DNA of 64,000 nt from Pseudobythopirellula maris (GTDB lineage: Bacteria; Planctomycetota; Planctomycetia; Pirellulales; Lacipirellulaceae): assembly GCF_007859945.1 (NCBI RefSeq), contig NZ_SJPQ01000002.1, positions 198,588 through 262,587 on the forward strand, given 5' to 3'. The notes below the pieces were generated by a model that was not told where the DNA came from, searched no databases, and saw only the letters and a list, made by a program, of their open reading frames with translations. Each line of letters begins with the position of its first letter. The stretch's first letter is position 1. Shown in pieces: positions 17,057 to 25,107 of this stretch. The position numbers were made by a program, and so were the translations under genes.

Positions 17057-17487
17057 ACACCACTTGCCGCGCAGAAGTGTTGGCGTATAAACAGCTTGCA
17101 ATATAATGATTAATGCATTCCACGACTGCGGAATGCCGAAATCATAAATCTGTATGCTGTTTAAACATCAAACGATGGCTTGCGGCGTTTGCTTGGCTGC
17201 CAGCCCAGGCGCCACTTCTCTCCCCCCCGCATGCAGGAGAGTGGCTACCTGCCCCAAGGACGACTGCTGTTTTGATACAACAGCCGACGACAGCCACTCT
17301 CCCGCATTCCGAGGAATAAATAGGTGCTTGGGTCCGCAAGACCCTGCAGCCCTACCTAGGCATCTACGTCATCGCTTGCCTGTTCGTAGCTTCGGCGTCC
17401 CGCAGGAACCTTCAGTCGACCCGAACAGGTGAAAACGCGTCGGTTAGTTACAAGCTGCTTCGAAACTTTTTTTCTGTGGGCGCCACC
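17057..17487 (+). other. Intergenic region with stem-loops upstream of the LuxR array
   Basis: 431 bp, no gene seen. It contains a 7-bp stem (GCATTCC/GGAATGC, 17115-17136). It also contains a long imperfect hairpin at 17233-17305: outer arms GCAGGAGAGTGGCT and AGCCACTCTCCCGC, inner stem GCTGTT/AACAGC. The 3' part holds the motif GAACAGGTGAAAA (17423-17435) and a T7 run just before the first LuxR gene. The hairpins have no T tail right behind them, so they look like RNA structure or protein-binding palindromes rather than terminators. Confidence 0.5.
17423..17435 (+). promoter_or_regulatory. GAACAGGTGAAAA motif upstream of LuxR gene A1
   Basis: The 13-mer GAACAGGTGAAAA followed by CGCG lies 65 bp upstream of the ATG at 17488 and recurs, followed by TCGCG, 75 bp upstream of the third LuxR gene (19269-19281). 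Here the internal GTG is not in frame with the gene, so the motif is not a start codon. A shared operator, promoter or RNA element for the two A-type genes is likely (inference). Confidence 0.45.
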
Positions 17488-18300
17488 ATGGAAGCATCAG
17501 CGTCGATCTTGGATCTCGCTAGCGAAGCGTTCGCGCTCGATAGCCCGACCGCCGACCGTCTTGAATACTTTGTGAACGAGACGCTGTCTCGACACGCTCA
17601 GGGCGCCTCGATGCTGCGTGTTGTGTGCAACGAAATGCACGGCGACGAGTCTGAATTCAAGCCGATCCTCCGCCGCGATTTCCATGCCAACCAAGCCTCC
17701 GCGGACACGGCGACGCCGTTCTACAGCCACGGCATGCTCCAGGCGCACGACGTGCTGGCAATGCCCATCAATCAAAGGCTGCGAGCCCAGCCCGGCCAAG
17801 CCGTGGAGTCTTACGCCGGTGACCTGTTGGGCGAAGAGGCCTTGTTGGCCTCAAGCCTGTACCGCGATTGCTTCCAACCCTCCGGTTTTCAAGACGCGTG
17901 GATGTCAGTTCGGGTGATCGACGCGGACTATTCCTTCGGCCTGATCGCCCCCCAGCGCACCGGTGCGGCCCGCCTGTCGAATTCCGAGATAAATACCTTG
18001 TCGACTCTGGGCCGAATCACCGGCGCCCTCTGGATGGATGTCGCCCAACGTCCGGTCAAGACCGCAGACCACCTGCTTGAAGCGCACGGCCTTCCCGAAA
18101 CACAAGTTAAAGTCTTGAAATTCGCTTTAACTGGATTGAGCGAGAAGTGGATCGCAAGGCGAATCGACCGGAGCCCCCACACGGTCCACAACCACTTGCG
18201 AGAACTCTACCGGCGATTCAACGTTTCGAGTCGCGCCGAGTTGATCGCCCTGTCGCTCGGGCGTTTCAAAACGCCGAGTGTGAACCCTAAACAGACTTGA
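17488..18300 (+). CDS. LuxR-type HTH regulator, type A, copy 1
   Basis: 270 residues from the ATG at 17488 (MEASASILDLASEAFALDSP); an in-frame GTG at 17476 would add four. The C-terminus is a LuxR/GerE DNA-binding domain at about 205-262 (LPETQVKVLKFALTGLSEKW then RSPHTVHNHLRELYRRFNVS, SRAELIALSLG). The N-terminal 200 residues show no receiver, PAS signature or autoinducer domain I recognise. The segment PSGFQDAWMSVRVIDADYSF and LSNSEINTLSTLGRITGALW resembles a GAF-like sensor fold. It is paralogous to the third gene (LRRDFHA/LRRDIHA, PSGF-DAW, RVI blocks). The type-B gene starts 7 bp after its stop, so the two are translationally close. Confidence 0.85.
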   Translation: MEASASILDLASEAFALDSPTADRLEYFVNETLSRHAQGASMLRVVCNEMHGDESEFKPILRRDFHANQASADTATPFYSHGMLQAHDVLAMPINQRLRAQPGQAVESYAGDLLGEEALLASSLYRDCFQPSGFQDAWMSVRVIDADYSFGLIAPQRTGAARLSNSEINTLSTLGRITGALWMDVAQRPVKTADHLLEAHGLPETQVKVLKFALTGLSEKWIARRIDRSPHTVHNHLRELYRRFNVSSRAELIALSLGRFKTPSVNPKQT

Positions 18301-18307
18301 TTAACAA

Positions 18308-19141
18308 ATGGCCGACTCACCACCGCCACCCGCCGCAGCAGTGTGTGAGACCCCCCCGGCCAACCTTCTCGATAACGGGGCGGCGATGGACTTGCTCGCT
18401 GTGTGCCTGAGCACCGAGGGCAGCCGCGAAACGCGCCTTAAGAAGTTACTCGTCGAGACCTTGCTGCGAGTGCCCGACGCCGAGGCCCTGGCTATCTCAT
18501 GCAACCAATGGGATACCAGGGAGAGAAAGCTCTCCCTGGTGTATCACAAGGTGGCGCCGCGTTCGTCGTCAGAAGCCGAACGATACGAGCCCCTCCACGC
18601 CCCCGAACTACGCTCGGCGCTGAACACCTTCAACGATCGGCTCGACGACGCAATCCACGCCCACGCCGATCGTCCTTTCAGCTCGCTCGCTTGCGACTTT
18701 GTCGAAGACTGTGGGCACGACCCCGAGGAATGGCGCCGAAGGTTCTTCGATCCGATGGGGGTGGGCGAAGTTCGTGTCTTCTCGCGAATCAACTCGGACA
18801 ACCGGATGGTATCGCTCTCGGCGCCGTTGTTGACTGGGGCGCCCGATCTGAACGAATCATCCCAACTGCTGCTCCGTATGGTTGCGAAGCTGATCGATGC
18901 AACGGTTGGGGGAGAAGGACTGGCCGAGCTGAAGTCGAACCGTCGGTTTGGCCTGAGCAAGGCGCAGCAACCCGTATTTAACCTGGCGATCGAGGGCCTC
19001 ACCGAGAAGCAGATCGCGTTGCGGCTCCACCGCAGCCCTCACACGATTCACAGCCACCTGCGATCCATTTACCGCAACTTCAAAGTGAACAGCCGCGCCG
19101 AACTGCTCGCCTTGCATCTCGACTCGAACTTAGGCAAGTGA
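18308..19141 (+). CDS. LuxR-type HTH regulator, type B, copy 1
   Basis: 277 residues. The start ATG lies 7 bp after the stop of the preceding regulator, indicating an operon. The C-terminal GerE domain is LSKAQQPVFNLAIEGLTEKQ then IALRLHRSPHTIHSHLRSIY and RNFKVNSRAELLALHLD. The N-terminal region (AMDLLAVCLSTEGSRETRLK) differs from type A but pairs with the fourth gene: both have DLLA-GL/CL, a Trp-containing W-RRFFDPMGVGEVRVF / WFDRHYGPLGIRDFRL block and a conserved acidic-rich loop. The first 20 residues are Pro/Ala-rich. No phosphorylation site is apparent. It probably senses a ligand or partner and binds DNA as a dimer (inference). Confidence 0.85.
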   Translation: MADSPPPPAAAVCETPPANLLDNGAAMDLLAVCLSTEGSRETRLKKLLVETLLRVPDAEALAISCNQWDTRERKLSLVYHKVAPRSSSEAERYEPLHAPELRSALNTFNDRLDDAIHAHADRPFSSLACDFVEDCGHDPEEWRRRFFDPMGVGEVRVFSRINSDNRMVSLSAPLLTGAPDLNESSQLLLRMVAKLIDATVGGEGLAELKSNRRFGLSKAQQPVFNLAIEGLTEKQIALRLHRSPHTIHSHLRSIYRNFKVNSRAELLALHLDSNLGK

Positions 19142-19268
19142 AAGGGGCGCCGAACAGGTCGAGCGCCTCGCCCGATGAATGGCTGATTCCGTCAATTGTG
19201 ATTCCACGCTGTCCATACACAACAACCCTTAATACGCGGTGTGATATTCGCCACCCAAGCGAGGGCCT

Positions 19269-19281
19269 GAACAGGTGAAAA
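19269..19281 (+). promoter_or_regulatory. GAACAGGTGAAAA motif upstream of LuxR gene A2
   Basis: Identical to the 13-mer at 17423-17435 and in the same relative place. A partial copy (CGAACAGGT) occurs at 19151-19159 just after the type-B stop codon. The GTG inside this copy is in frame with the downstream gene and could be mistaken for its start. Confidence 0.45.
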
Positions 19282-19343
19282 TCGCGCGGCGTGACGCCGC
19301 GGGCCTTGCCACTAATAGGGGGGTGTGTTTTGCTTCTTGCACT

Positions 19344-20141
19344 GTGATCGACGATCAACTTGCTTTCATCGACCTCGTTAGCGAATCGTTTGCTGAGGAG
19401 GCGCCGCCCGCCGCTCGATTGGCGCATCTTACCCAGCAGACGCTCAAGCGATTCCTGCCAGGCACGAGGCTGCTGCGCCATGTTTGCAGCGAGCTGGGCC
19501 GCAGCGGAGTTGAGTTTAGGCCGCTGCTGCGTCGCGACATCCACGCTCCTGACGAACCGAAGGACCCTGCCCTGCCGTTCTTCAGCCCTGAGATGGTCTT
19601 CGCCATCGAGCCGGTCTCGGCGGAACTCAATCGCAGATTAAGAGCCGAGCCCGAGGCTTGGATCCAGTATCACCTCAGCCGGCTGATGGCCGAGGAGGGC
19701 TACCTGGACTCCGAGGTGTACCGCAAGTACATGATTCCCTCGGGTTTTGAGGACGCGTGGGTTTGCTCACGTGTGATCGAGGAGAACTACGTCATCACCC
19801 TGGTGGCGCCGCGCGACATCGGCGCACCGCAGCTCAGCGATAGCCAGAAAGAGATCATCGCCACGCTCTCGAGCCTCGGCGGGCCGATCTGGCTTGAAGT
19901 GGCGAAGCGGCCTTTGATCACCGCGAATCTGTTGAAAGCGATCCACGGGCTCACCGAGATCCAAACCCAGGTGCTGCGACACGCGCTCACGGGTCTCCCT
20001 GAGAAAATGATTGCAGCCATGACCAACCGCAGTCCGCACACGATCCACAACCACTTGCGAGACCTTTATCGGAAATTTGATATATCGAGCCGCTCCGAAT
20101 TGCTCGCCTTGCGGCTCGACGGCGACGAGGCGGACGGTTAA
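19344..20141 (+). CDS. LuxR-type HTH regulator, type A, copy 2
   Basis: 265 residues if started at the GTG at 19344 (VIDDQLAFIDLVSESFAEEA), the choice that aligns with copy 1 (ILDLASEAFALD). The in-frame GTG at 19275 lies inside the conserved motif and is less likely. The N-terminal domain has the type-A blocks FRPLLRRDIHAPDEP, MIPSGFEDAWVCSRVIEENY and LSDSQKEIIATLSSLGGPIW. The GerE domain is LTEIQTQVLRHALTGLPEKM then NRSPHTIHNHLRDLYRKFDI. The hairpin CGCGGCGTGACGCCGCG lies in the leader (19284-19300). Identity with copy 1 is moderate, so the duplication is old or the pair has diverged. Confidence 0.85.
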   Translation: MIDDQLAFIDLVSESFAEEAPPAARLAHLTQQTLKRFLPGTRLLRHVCSELGRSGVEFRPLLRRDIHAPDEPKDPALPFFSPEMVFAIEPVSAELNRRLRAEPEAWIQYHLSRLMAEEGYLDSEVYRKYMIPSGFEDAWVCSRVIEENYVITLVAPRDIGAPQLSDSQKEIIATLSSLGGPIWLEVAKRPLITANLLKAIHGLTEIQTQVLRHALTGLPEKMIAAMTNRSPHTIHNHLRDLYRKFDISSRSELLALRLDGDEADG

Positions 20142-20264
20142 CAGCCCCCGCCCCCGGCCCTGTATTCGGCGAGCACAAATGGCGTAGAGCCACGCAGCAG
20201 CACACCGAGAGCAAACCAATCCATCGGGCGGCAGACCCACTGGCAACAGTCGCGAGGTTATGAA

Positions 20265-21041
20265 GTGCGACCCAGGCTGATCAACGACCCTGTGGCGATC
20301 GACCTCCTAGCGCAAGGCCTGAAGGCCGAGGGCGGGACCGCCCAGCGGCTGCAAGGCATTCTCGACAACGCGCTCGCCCGGCACGCACCGGACACCGAGG
20401 CCCTGATGGTCTTCTGCAGCCTGTGGCGACACAACCAAGGCCGGCTCGAGACGCAGCACCTGACGACTGCGACCCGCAGCGGCGGGGGCTCGCAGCACCA
20501 TCACTCGATACTCAATCCCGCCTGCCACGATGCGGTCGAACGATCGCTGAGCCGCCTCTTATTGGCCTTCTCTCGCCACGGCCAGAAGGCTTGCGCGGGC
20601 ACGGTGCGCAGTGTGGCGCGCGAGAATCGGCTCGACTCGGACGGCTGGTTCGACCGCCACTACGGTCCGCTCGGAATCCGAGACTTCCGCCTGCACACCC
20701 ATGCCGCGCCGGACTCGCGGATCGTCTCGATCGTCTGCCCGATCAGGCAGGGCGCTGCCGACGAGGGCGAATCGACCCAGTGGCTGATGGCCCTGCTCGC
20801 GAGGATCCTCGCGCCGATCGTCGCGCTCGCATCGAACAACGCGATGCTAGCCGAGCCGTCGCGTGACCTCAGCAAAGCGCAACGCGCCGTGCTGGACCTG
20901 GCGCTCAAGGGCATGACCGAGAAACAAATCGCTGTTCGATTGCACCGCAGCCACCACACGGTGCACAGCCACTTGAGGTCGATCTACCGCCGGTACAAAG
21001 TGTCGAGCCGCGCCGAGCTGCTCGCTCTGCTCCTGGATTGA
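20265..21041 (+). CDS. LuxR-type HTH regulator, type B, copy 2
   Basis: 258 residues, GTG start at 20265 (MRPRLINDPVAIDLLAQGLK); the ATG at 20259 leads into a stop after six codons. The GerE domain at about 195-255 is LSKAQRAVLDLALKGMTEKQ, then RLHRSHHTVHSHLRSIYRRY and KVSSRAELLALLLD, closest to the second gene. The N-terminal part has the type-B Trp block DGWFDRHYGPLGIRDFRL. The spacer to the preceding gene is 123 bp, longer than the 7 bp between the first pair, so it may have its own promoter. No target gene is obvious; the flanking genes are a CAAX protease and a redoxin. Confidence 0.85.
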   Translation: MRPRLINDPVAIDLLAQGLKAEGGTAQRLQGILDNALARHAPDTEALMVFCSLWRHNQGRLETQHLTTATRSGGGSQHHHSILNPACHDAVERSLSRLLLAFSRHGQKACAGTVRSVARENRLDSDGWFDRHYGPLGIRDFRLHTHAAPDSRIVSIVCPIRQGAADEGESTQWLMALLARILAPIVALASNNAMLAEPSRDLSKAQRAVLDLALKGMTEKQIAVRLHRSHHTVHSHLRSIYRRYKVSSRAELLALLLD

Positions 21042-21200
21042 GGCGACCGTGCGAGCGCTTTGCCGAGCGCCCAAGGCCCGGTTTCTTGCCTTGGCTAGAG
21101 ACTTGGCCGCCAGACGGCGTTGACGCCCGGCGGGAGTCGCTCGACAATCGTTAGGACTGCGATAGCCGCCACACTCCCACCAAGCGACGGATCCGAACCG

Positions 21201-21743
21201 ATGACGCGCCTGCTCCTAGCCGCCGGGCTGATGGCCATTGCTCTTCCTGGCGTTGCCCCCAACTCCGCGGCCGCGGAGACCCCCGCGGTCGTGCTCTCCG
21301 AGGAGCACGCGGCGATGGCCAAGGTGGGCGTGGGAGACGCGATGCCGCCCCTCTCACTAGCCACGCCCGGCGCGTCGGGCCAGATGGCCCTGGCGGACCT
21401 TTACGGCGAGAAGGCGACCGTCGTGGCGGTCTACTCCGACGACTGGTGGATGAGCGACACGCTGCTCGCCGACCTGCCGGGCGACGTGGCCGAACCTTTC
21501 GGCCAGCGGGGGGTCAACGTGGCGGCGGTGGCGCGGGGCGTCGCCGCCCGCCCGACGAAGGGGTTCACCACCCTCGTCGACAGCCAGGGCGTGACGGGCG
21601 ATAAGCTGGGCGAAGGCCGCGGGCCGCGTGTGTACGTGCTCGACCGCACCGGGAAGATCGTCTGGTTCGACATCGAGTACTCCCCCGCCACACGCCGCGA
21701 GTTGCGTCAGACCCTCGAGACACTGACCGCCGACGCCGGCTGA
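21201..21743 (+). CDS. Secreted thioredoxin-fold protein lacking the CxxC active site
   Basis: 180 residues from the ATG at 21201 (MTRLLLAAGLMAIALPGVAP), with a signal peptide cleaved near SAAA. The mature part is redoxin/TlpA-like: VGDAMPPLSLATPGASGQMA, then ATVVAVYSDDWWMSDTLLAD at the position where WCxxC or CxxC normally stands, and GPRVYVLDRTGKIVWFDIEY at the C-terminal beta strands. No cysteine remains in the active-site helix, so disulfide exchange is not possible; a binding or structural role is more likely. It is transcribed 160 bp after the LuxR array and 58 bp before the PNPOx-like gene. Confidence 0.75.
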   Translation: MTRLLLAAGLMAIALPGVAPNSAAAETPAVVLSEEHAAMAKVGVGDAMPPLSLATPGASGQMALADLYGEKATVVAVYSDDWWMSDTLLADLPGDVAEPFGQRGVNVAAVARGVAARPTKGFTTLVDSQGVTGDKLGEGRGPRVYVLDRTGKIVWFDIEYSPATRRELRQTLETLTADAG

Positions 21744-21801
21744 GCCCGCGACGGGTGCGGCGTCTCACGCAAGCCCTCGGAACGCACGCAAAGGTGAACG
21801 C

Positions 21802-22347
21802 TTGCACGACACGATCGATAGCGCCATCAAGGAGTTTATCCTCCGTCAGAAGATGTTCTTCGTGGCGACCGCCCCGCTGGCGGCCGAGGGGCGGGTGAAC
21901 CTCTCGCCCAAGGGACTCGACTCGCTACGCGTGCTCGGGCCGCGCACCGTGGCGTACGCCGACCTGGTCGGCAGCGGCGTCGAGACGATCGCCCACCTCA
22001 AGGAGAACGGCCGCATCGTGCTGATGTTCTGCGCGTTCGACGGCGCGCCAAAGATCGTACGGCTGCACGGCCGGGGCGAGTCGGTCGAGCCGGGGCACGC
22101 CGACTTCGAGCCGCTGCGACGCGAGATGCCCGACTTGCCGGGGCTGCGTTCGATCATCCGGGTGGAGTGCGATCGGATCAGCGACTCGTGCGGCTTCGGC
22201 GTGCCGCTCTACGAGTTCATCGGCGACCGCAGCCAACTGACCGCCTACGCCGAGAAGAAGGGGCCGGAGGGGCTCAGGCAGTACCAGCTCGACCACAACG
22301 CAGAGAGCCTCGACGGTCTGCCGGGCGTCGAGCTGGCGAAGCCGTAG
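21802..22347 (+). CDS. Pyridoxamine 5'-phosphate oxidase-like flavin protein
   Basis: 181 residues with a TTG start at 21802 (LHDTIDSAIKEFILRQKMFF). The split-barrel FMN-binding fold is visible: FFVATAPLAAEGRVNLSPKG at the N-terminus, then TVAYADLVGSGVETIAHLKE, NGRIVLMFCAFDGAPKIVRL and HGRGESVEPG. The first block corresponds to the PNPOx-like VATxxxxGxPxxSP pattern. The C-terminal part (VECDRISDSCGFGVPLYEFI) is typical of the longer subfamily seen in planctomycetes and cyanobacteria. It probably binds FMN or F420 and reduces a small substrate; vitamin B6 synthesis is not implied. A ribosome site AAGG lies just upstream. Confidence 0.85.
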   Translation: MHDTIDSAIKEFILRQKMFFVATAPLAAEGRVNLSPKGLDSLRVLGPRTVAYADLVGSGVETIAHLKENGRIVLMFCAFDGAPKIVRLHGRGESVEPGHADFEPLRREMPDLPGLRSIIRVECDRISDSCGFGVPLYEFIGDRSQLTAYAEKKGPEGLRQYQLDHNAESLDGLPGVELAKP

Positions 22348-22453
22348 GCGAGCCGGTGGCGTCAGCCACCGGTGTTGTCAACGCGCCGGTAGGCAGTGAG
22401 CAGGTAGCCGAGGGGGTCGCGAGCCACACCGGCGGCTGACGCCGCCGGCTCGC
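22348..22453 (+). repeat. Inverted-repeat pair, GGCGAGCC family, between PNPOx-like gene and mutS
   Basis: Arms 22348-22375 (start GCGAGCCGGTGGCGTCAGCC) and 22426-22453 match as inverted repeats in 26 of 28 positions; the two differences keep each arm's own palindrome. The left arm begins at the base after the PNPOx-like stop codon, and the right arm ends 5 bp before the mutS stop. Confidence 0.87.
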
Positions 22454-22458
22454 TATGG

Positions 22459-25107
22459 TCACTCGTCGCGCAGCCGCTCGCGCCATTCAGCCACGAGCCG
22501 CAGCGCCTCCATCGGCGTGAGGTTCTCCAGGTCGGCGCGGCGGATCTCGTCGAGCATCGGGTGCTCGACCGGCTCGAACAGCGTCATCTGAAGCCCGCTG
22601 GGCTTCTTCGACGGCTTGGCCACGGGGGCCGCCCGGCCCGAGTCGCTCGTCTCGAGCGTGGCGAGGATCTCCGTCGCCCGGCGGTTCACGCTGCGCGGCA
22701 CGCCGGCCAGCTCGGCCACGTGGATGCCGTAGCTCTTGTCGGCCGAGCCGTCGACGATCTGGTGCAAGAACACCACCCGGCCGTCGTGCTCACGCACCGC
22801 GACGTTGCGATTGGCGACGCCCCCCAGCCGGTCGGCCAGCTCGGTGAGCTCGTGGTAATGCGTGGCGAACAGCGTGCGGCAGCCGATCGAATTGTGCAGG
22901 TGCTCGACGATCGCCCAGGCGAGCGACAGCCCGTCGTAAGTGCTCGTGCCGCGGCCGATCTCGTCGAGGATCACGAGGCTGCGCCGCGTGGCGGTGTTGA
23001 GGATGCGGGCCGTTTCGGTCATCTCGACCATGAACGTGCTCTGCCCGCGCGACAGCTCGTCGCTGGCGCCGACTCGGGCAAAAACCCGGTCGGCCACGCC
23101 GATCACCGCGCGTTTGGCGGGAACAAACGAGCCGACCTGCGCCATCAGCGTGAGCAGCGCTGTCTGGCGGATGTAGGTGCTCTTACCAGCCATGTTGGGA
23201 CCGGTGATCAAGAGGATCGCCGGGCCGAAGTGCTCGTCGCTCTTCGCCTGATCGCCAGCCGGCTCGGAGCCGGCGGTCGCCGCGCAGCTCGTGCTGTTCG
23301 GCACGAACGTGCCGTCCGGCTCCGTGAGGTCCAAGACCGGGTGGCGTCCCTCGACGATGTCGAGCACCGGGTCGTCGACCACCTCGGGCCGGCAGTAGTT
23401 GCGCGCCCGCGCCAGCTCGGCGAGGCCCGCCAGCACGTCGAGTTCGGCCAGGGCGTCGGCCGTGGCGAGCAACCGACGGCTCACCGAGGCGGCGAGCTCA
23501 CGCAGCTCGATGAAGTGACCGATCTCCAGGTCACGCACCCGGTCTTCGGCCGAGAGGACCTTCTCCTCGTGCTCTTTGAGTTCCGGCGTGATGTAGCGTT
23601 CGGCGTTCTTGAGCGTCTGCTTGCGGATGTAGTGCTGGGGGACCTTGTCGCGGTGGGCGTGGGTGATCTCCAGGTAGTAGCCGAACACCTTGTTGAAGCC
23701 GATCTTCATCGAGGGGATGCCGCTCCGCTCGACCTCGTCCGCTTGGTACTGCGCCATCCACTGCTTGCCGCCCGCCATCAAAGTGCGGCATTCGTCGAGT
23801 TCGGGCGAGTAGCCGGTGCGGATGAATCCGCCCTCGCGGCTGCTGAGCGGGCAGTCGTCTTCGAGGGCCGCCTCGAGCCTCTCGCGCACCTCGGCGCACA
23901 GGTCGAGCCGTCCCTCGATCCGCCCGAGACGCTCGCTCACGCGTCCGGCGAGCTTGGCCTTGAGCTTCGGCAGCGCGCCGAGCGTGCGGGCGACCTGGCT
24001 CAGATCGCGTGGGCTTGCGCGGCCGGTCGTGATGCGGGCGACGAGTCGCTCCACGTCGTACACGCCGCCGAGCGCCTCGCGCACCGCCGTGGCGAGCGGA
24101 GCGTCGCCGACCAACTCGGCCACGGCCTCGTGCCGGCTGCGGATCGCGTCGACCGCGGTGAGCGGTCGGCGCAGCCACTCGGCCAACTGGCGCGCGCCCA
24201 TGCTCGTCACGGTGCGGTCGATCACGCCCAGCAGCGAGCCGCGGCGGCCGCCGTCACGCATCGTCTGGGTCACCTCGAGGCTGCGCCACGTGGCGGCGTC
24301 GATGGCGAGCGACGAGCCGAGCCGGTACGGCTGCAGCCGCTCGACGTGCGCGAGCGAGGCCCGCTGCGTCTCGACCAGGTAGTCGAGCACGGCTCCGGCG
24401 GCCGACAAGGCGGCGCGGTCTTCGGGCGACTCGGTGTCGAACCCGAAGCCCTCGAGCGTTTTAGCGCCGAAGTGGTCGCACAGGGATTTCACCGCGGCGT
24501 CGGCGCCGAACGCCCACGCCGGACGCTGCGTGAGGGCGAAGGAGTCGCCCAGCTCGCGCGGCAGGCGTCCCTGCGAGCCTTGCGCAACGAGGCACTCGGA
24601 GGCCTCGACGCGCGTCAGCTCGTCGCCCAGCCGGCGTTCGTCGATCGCGGCGGCCCAGAACCGGCCCGTCGAGGCGTCGACCCAGGCGATCCCCACGCGG
24701 TCGGTCCCCTTCGCGTCGAAGGCGACGGCCGCCAAGAAGTTGCTCGCCACGGGGTCGAGCAGGGCGTCGTCGGTCACGGTGCCGGGCGTGACGATGCGCG
24801 TGACCTCACGCCGCACGAGGCCCTTGGCCTGGCTCGCCTCCTCGACCTGATCGCAGACCGCCGCGCGGCGGCCGGCGCGGATGATCTTGGCGAGGTAAGC
24901 CTCGAGCTGATGGTGGGGGAAGCCGGCCATCGCGACCGGGTTGTCGCCCTTGTCGCGGCTGGTGACCGTGATGCCCAGCAGCTCGCCGGCCGCCTTGGCG
25001 TCGTCGTAGAACAGCTCGTAGAAGTCTCCCATGCGGAAGAGCAGCAAAGCGTCACCGGCGGCCTCTTTGGCCTGGTGGTACTGCTGCATCATGGGGCTCA
25101 GAGACAT
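22459..25107 (-). CDS. mutS: DNA mismatch repair protein MutS
   Basis: 882 residues, full-length MutS1. Mismatch-reading domain I has the Phe-x-Glu motif in MGDFYELFYDDAK (about 27-39). Core and clamp domains follow (SPELDECRTLMAGGKQWMAQ and FGYYLEITHAHRDKVPQHYI). The ATPase domain carries Walker A GPNMAGKSTYIRQ, Walker B LVILDEIGRGTSTYDG and the FATHYHELTELADRLG signature. A short insert of about 20 residues (after GTFVPNSTSC, rich in Ala/Gly/Ser) precedes Walker A and may be a loop. It recognises mismatches and recruits MutL; mutL is not in the window. Start MSLSPMMQQYHQAK matches the family. Confidence 0.97.
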   Translation of the reverse strand: MSLSPMMQQYHQAKEAAGDALLLFRMGDFYELFYDDAKAAGELLGITVTSRDKGDNPVAMAGFPHHQLEAYLAKIIRAGRRAAVCDQVEEASQAKGLVRREVTRIVTPGTVTDDALLDPVASNFLAAVAFDAKGTDRVGIAWVDASTGRFWAAAIDERRLGDELTRVEASECLVAQGSQGRLPRELGDSFALTQRPAWAFGADAAVKSLCDHFGAKTLEGFGFDTESPEDRAALSAAGAVLDYLVETQRASLAHVERLQPYRLGSSLAIDAATWRSLEVTQTMRDGGRRGSLLGVIDRTVTSMGARQLAEWLRRPLTAVDAIRSRHEAVAELVGDAPLATAVREALGGVYDVERLVARITTGRASPRDLSQVARTLGALPKLKAKLAGRVSERLGRIEGRLDLCAEVRERLEAALEDDCPLSSREGGFIRTGYSPELDECRTLMAGGKQWMAQYQADEVERSGIPSMKIGFNKVFGYYLEITHAHRDKVPQHYIRKQTLKNAERYITPELKEHEEKVLSAEDRVRDLEIGHFIELRELAASVSRRLLATADALAELDVLAGLAELARARNYCRPEVVDDPVLDIVEGRHPVLDLTEPDGTFVPNSTSCAATAGSEPAGDQAKSDEHFGPAILLITGPNMAGKSTYIRQTALLTLMAQVGSFVPAKRAVIGVADRVFARVGASDELSRGQSTFMVEMTETARILNTATRRSLVILDEIGRGTSTYDGLSLAWAIVEHLHNSIGCRTLFATHYHELTELADRLGGVANRNVAVREHDGRVVFLHQIVDGSADKSYGIHVAELAGVPRSVNRRATEILATLETSDSGRAAPVAKPSKKPSGLQMTLFEPVEHPMLDEIRRADLENLTPMEALRLVAEWRERLRDE

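Noticed and set aside
19275-19343. Earlier GTG start for the third LuxR gene
   Set aside because: The GTG lies in a 13-mer conserved upstream of the first LuxR gene, where it is out of frame, and the added residues do not align with the paralog.
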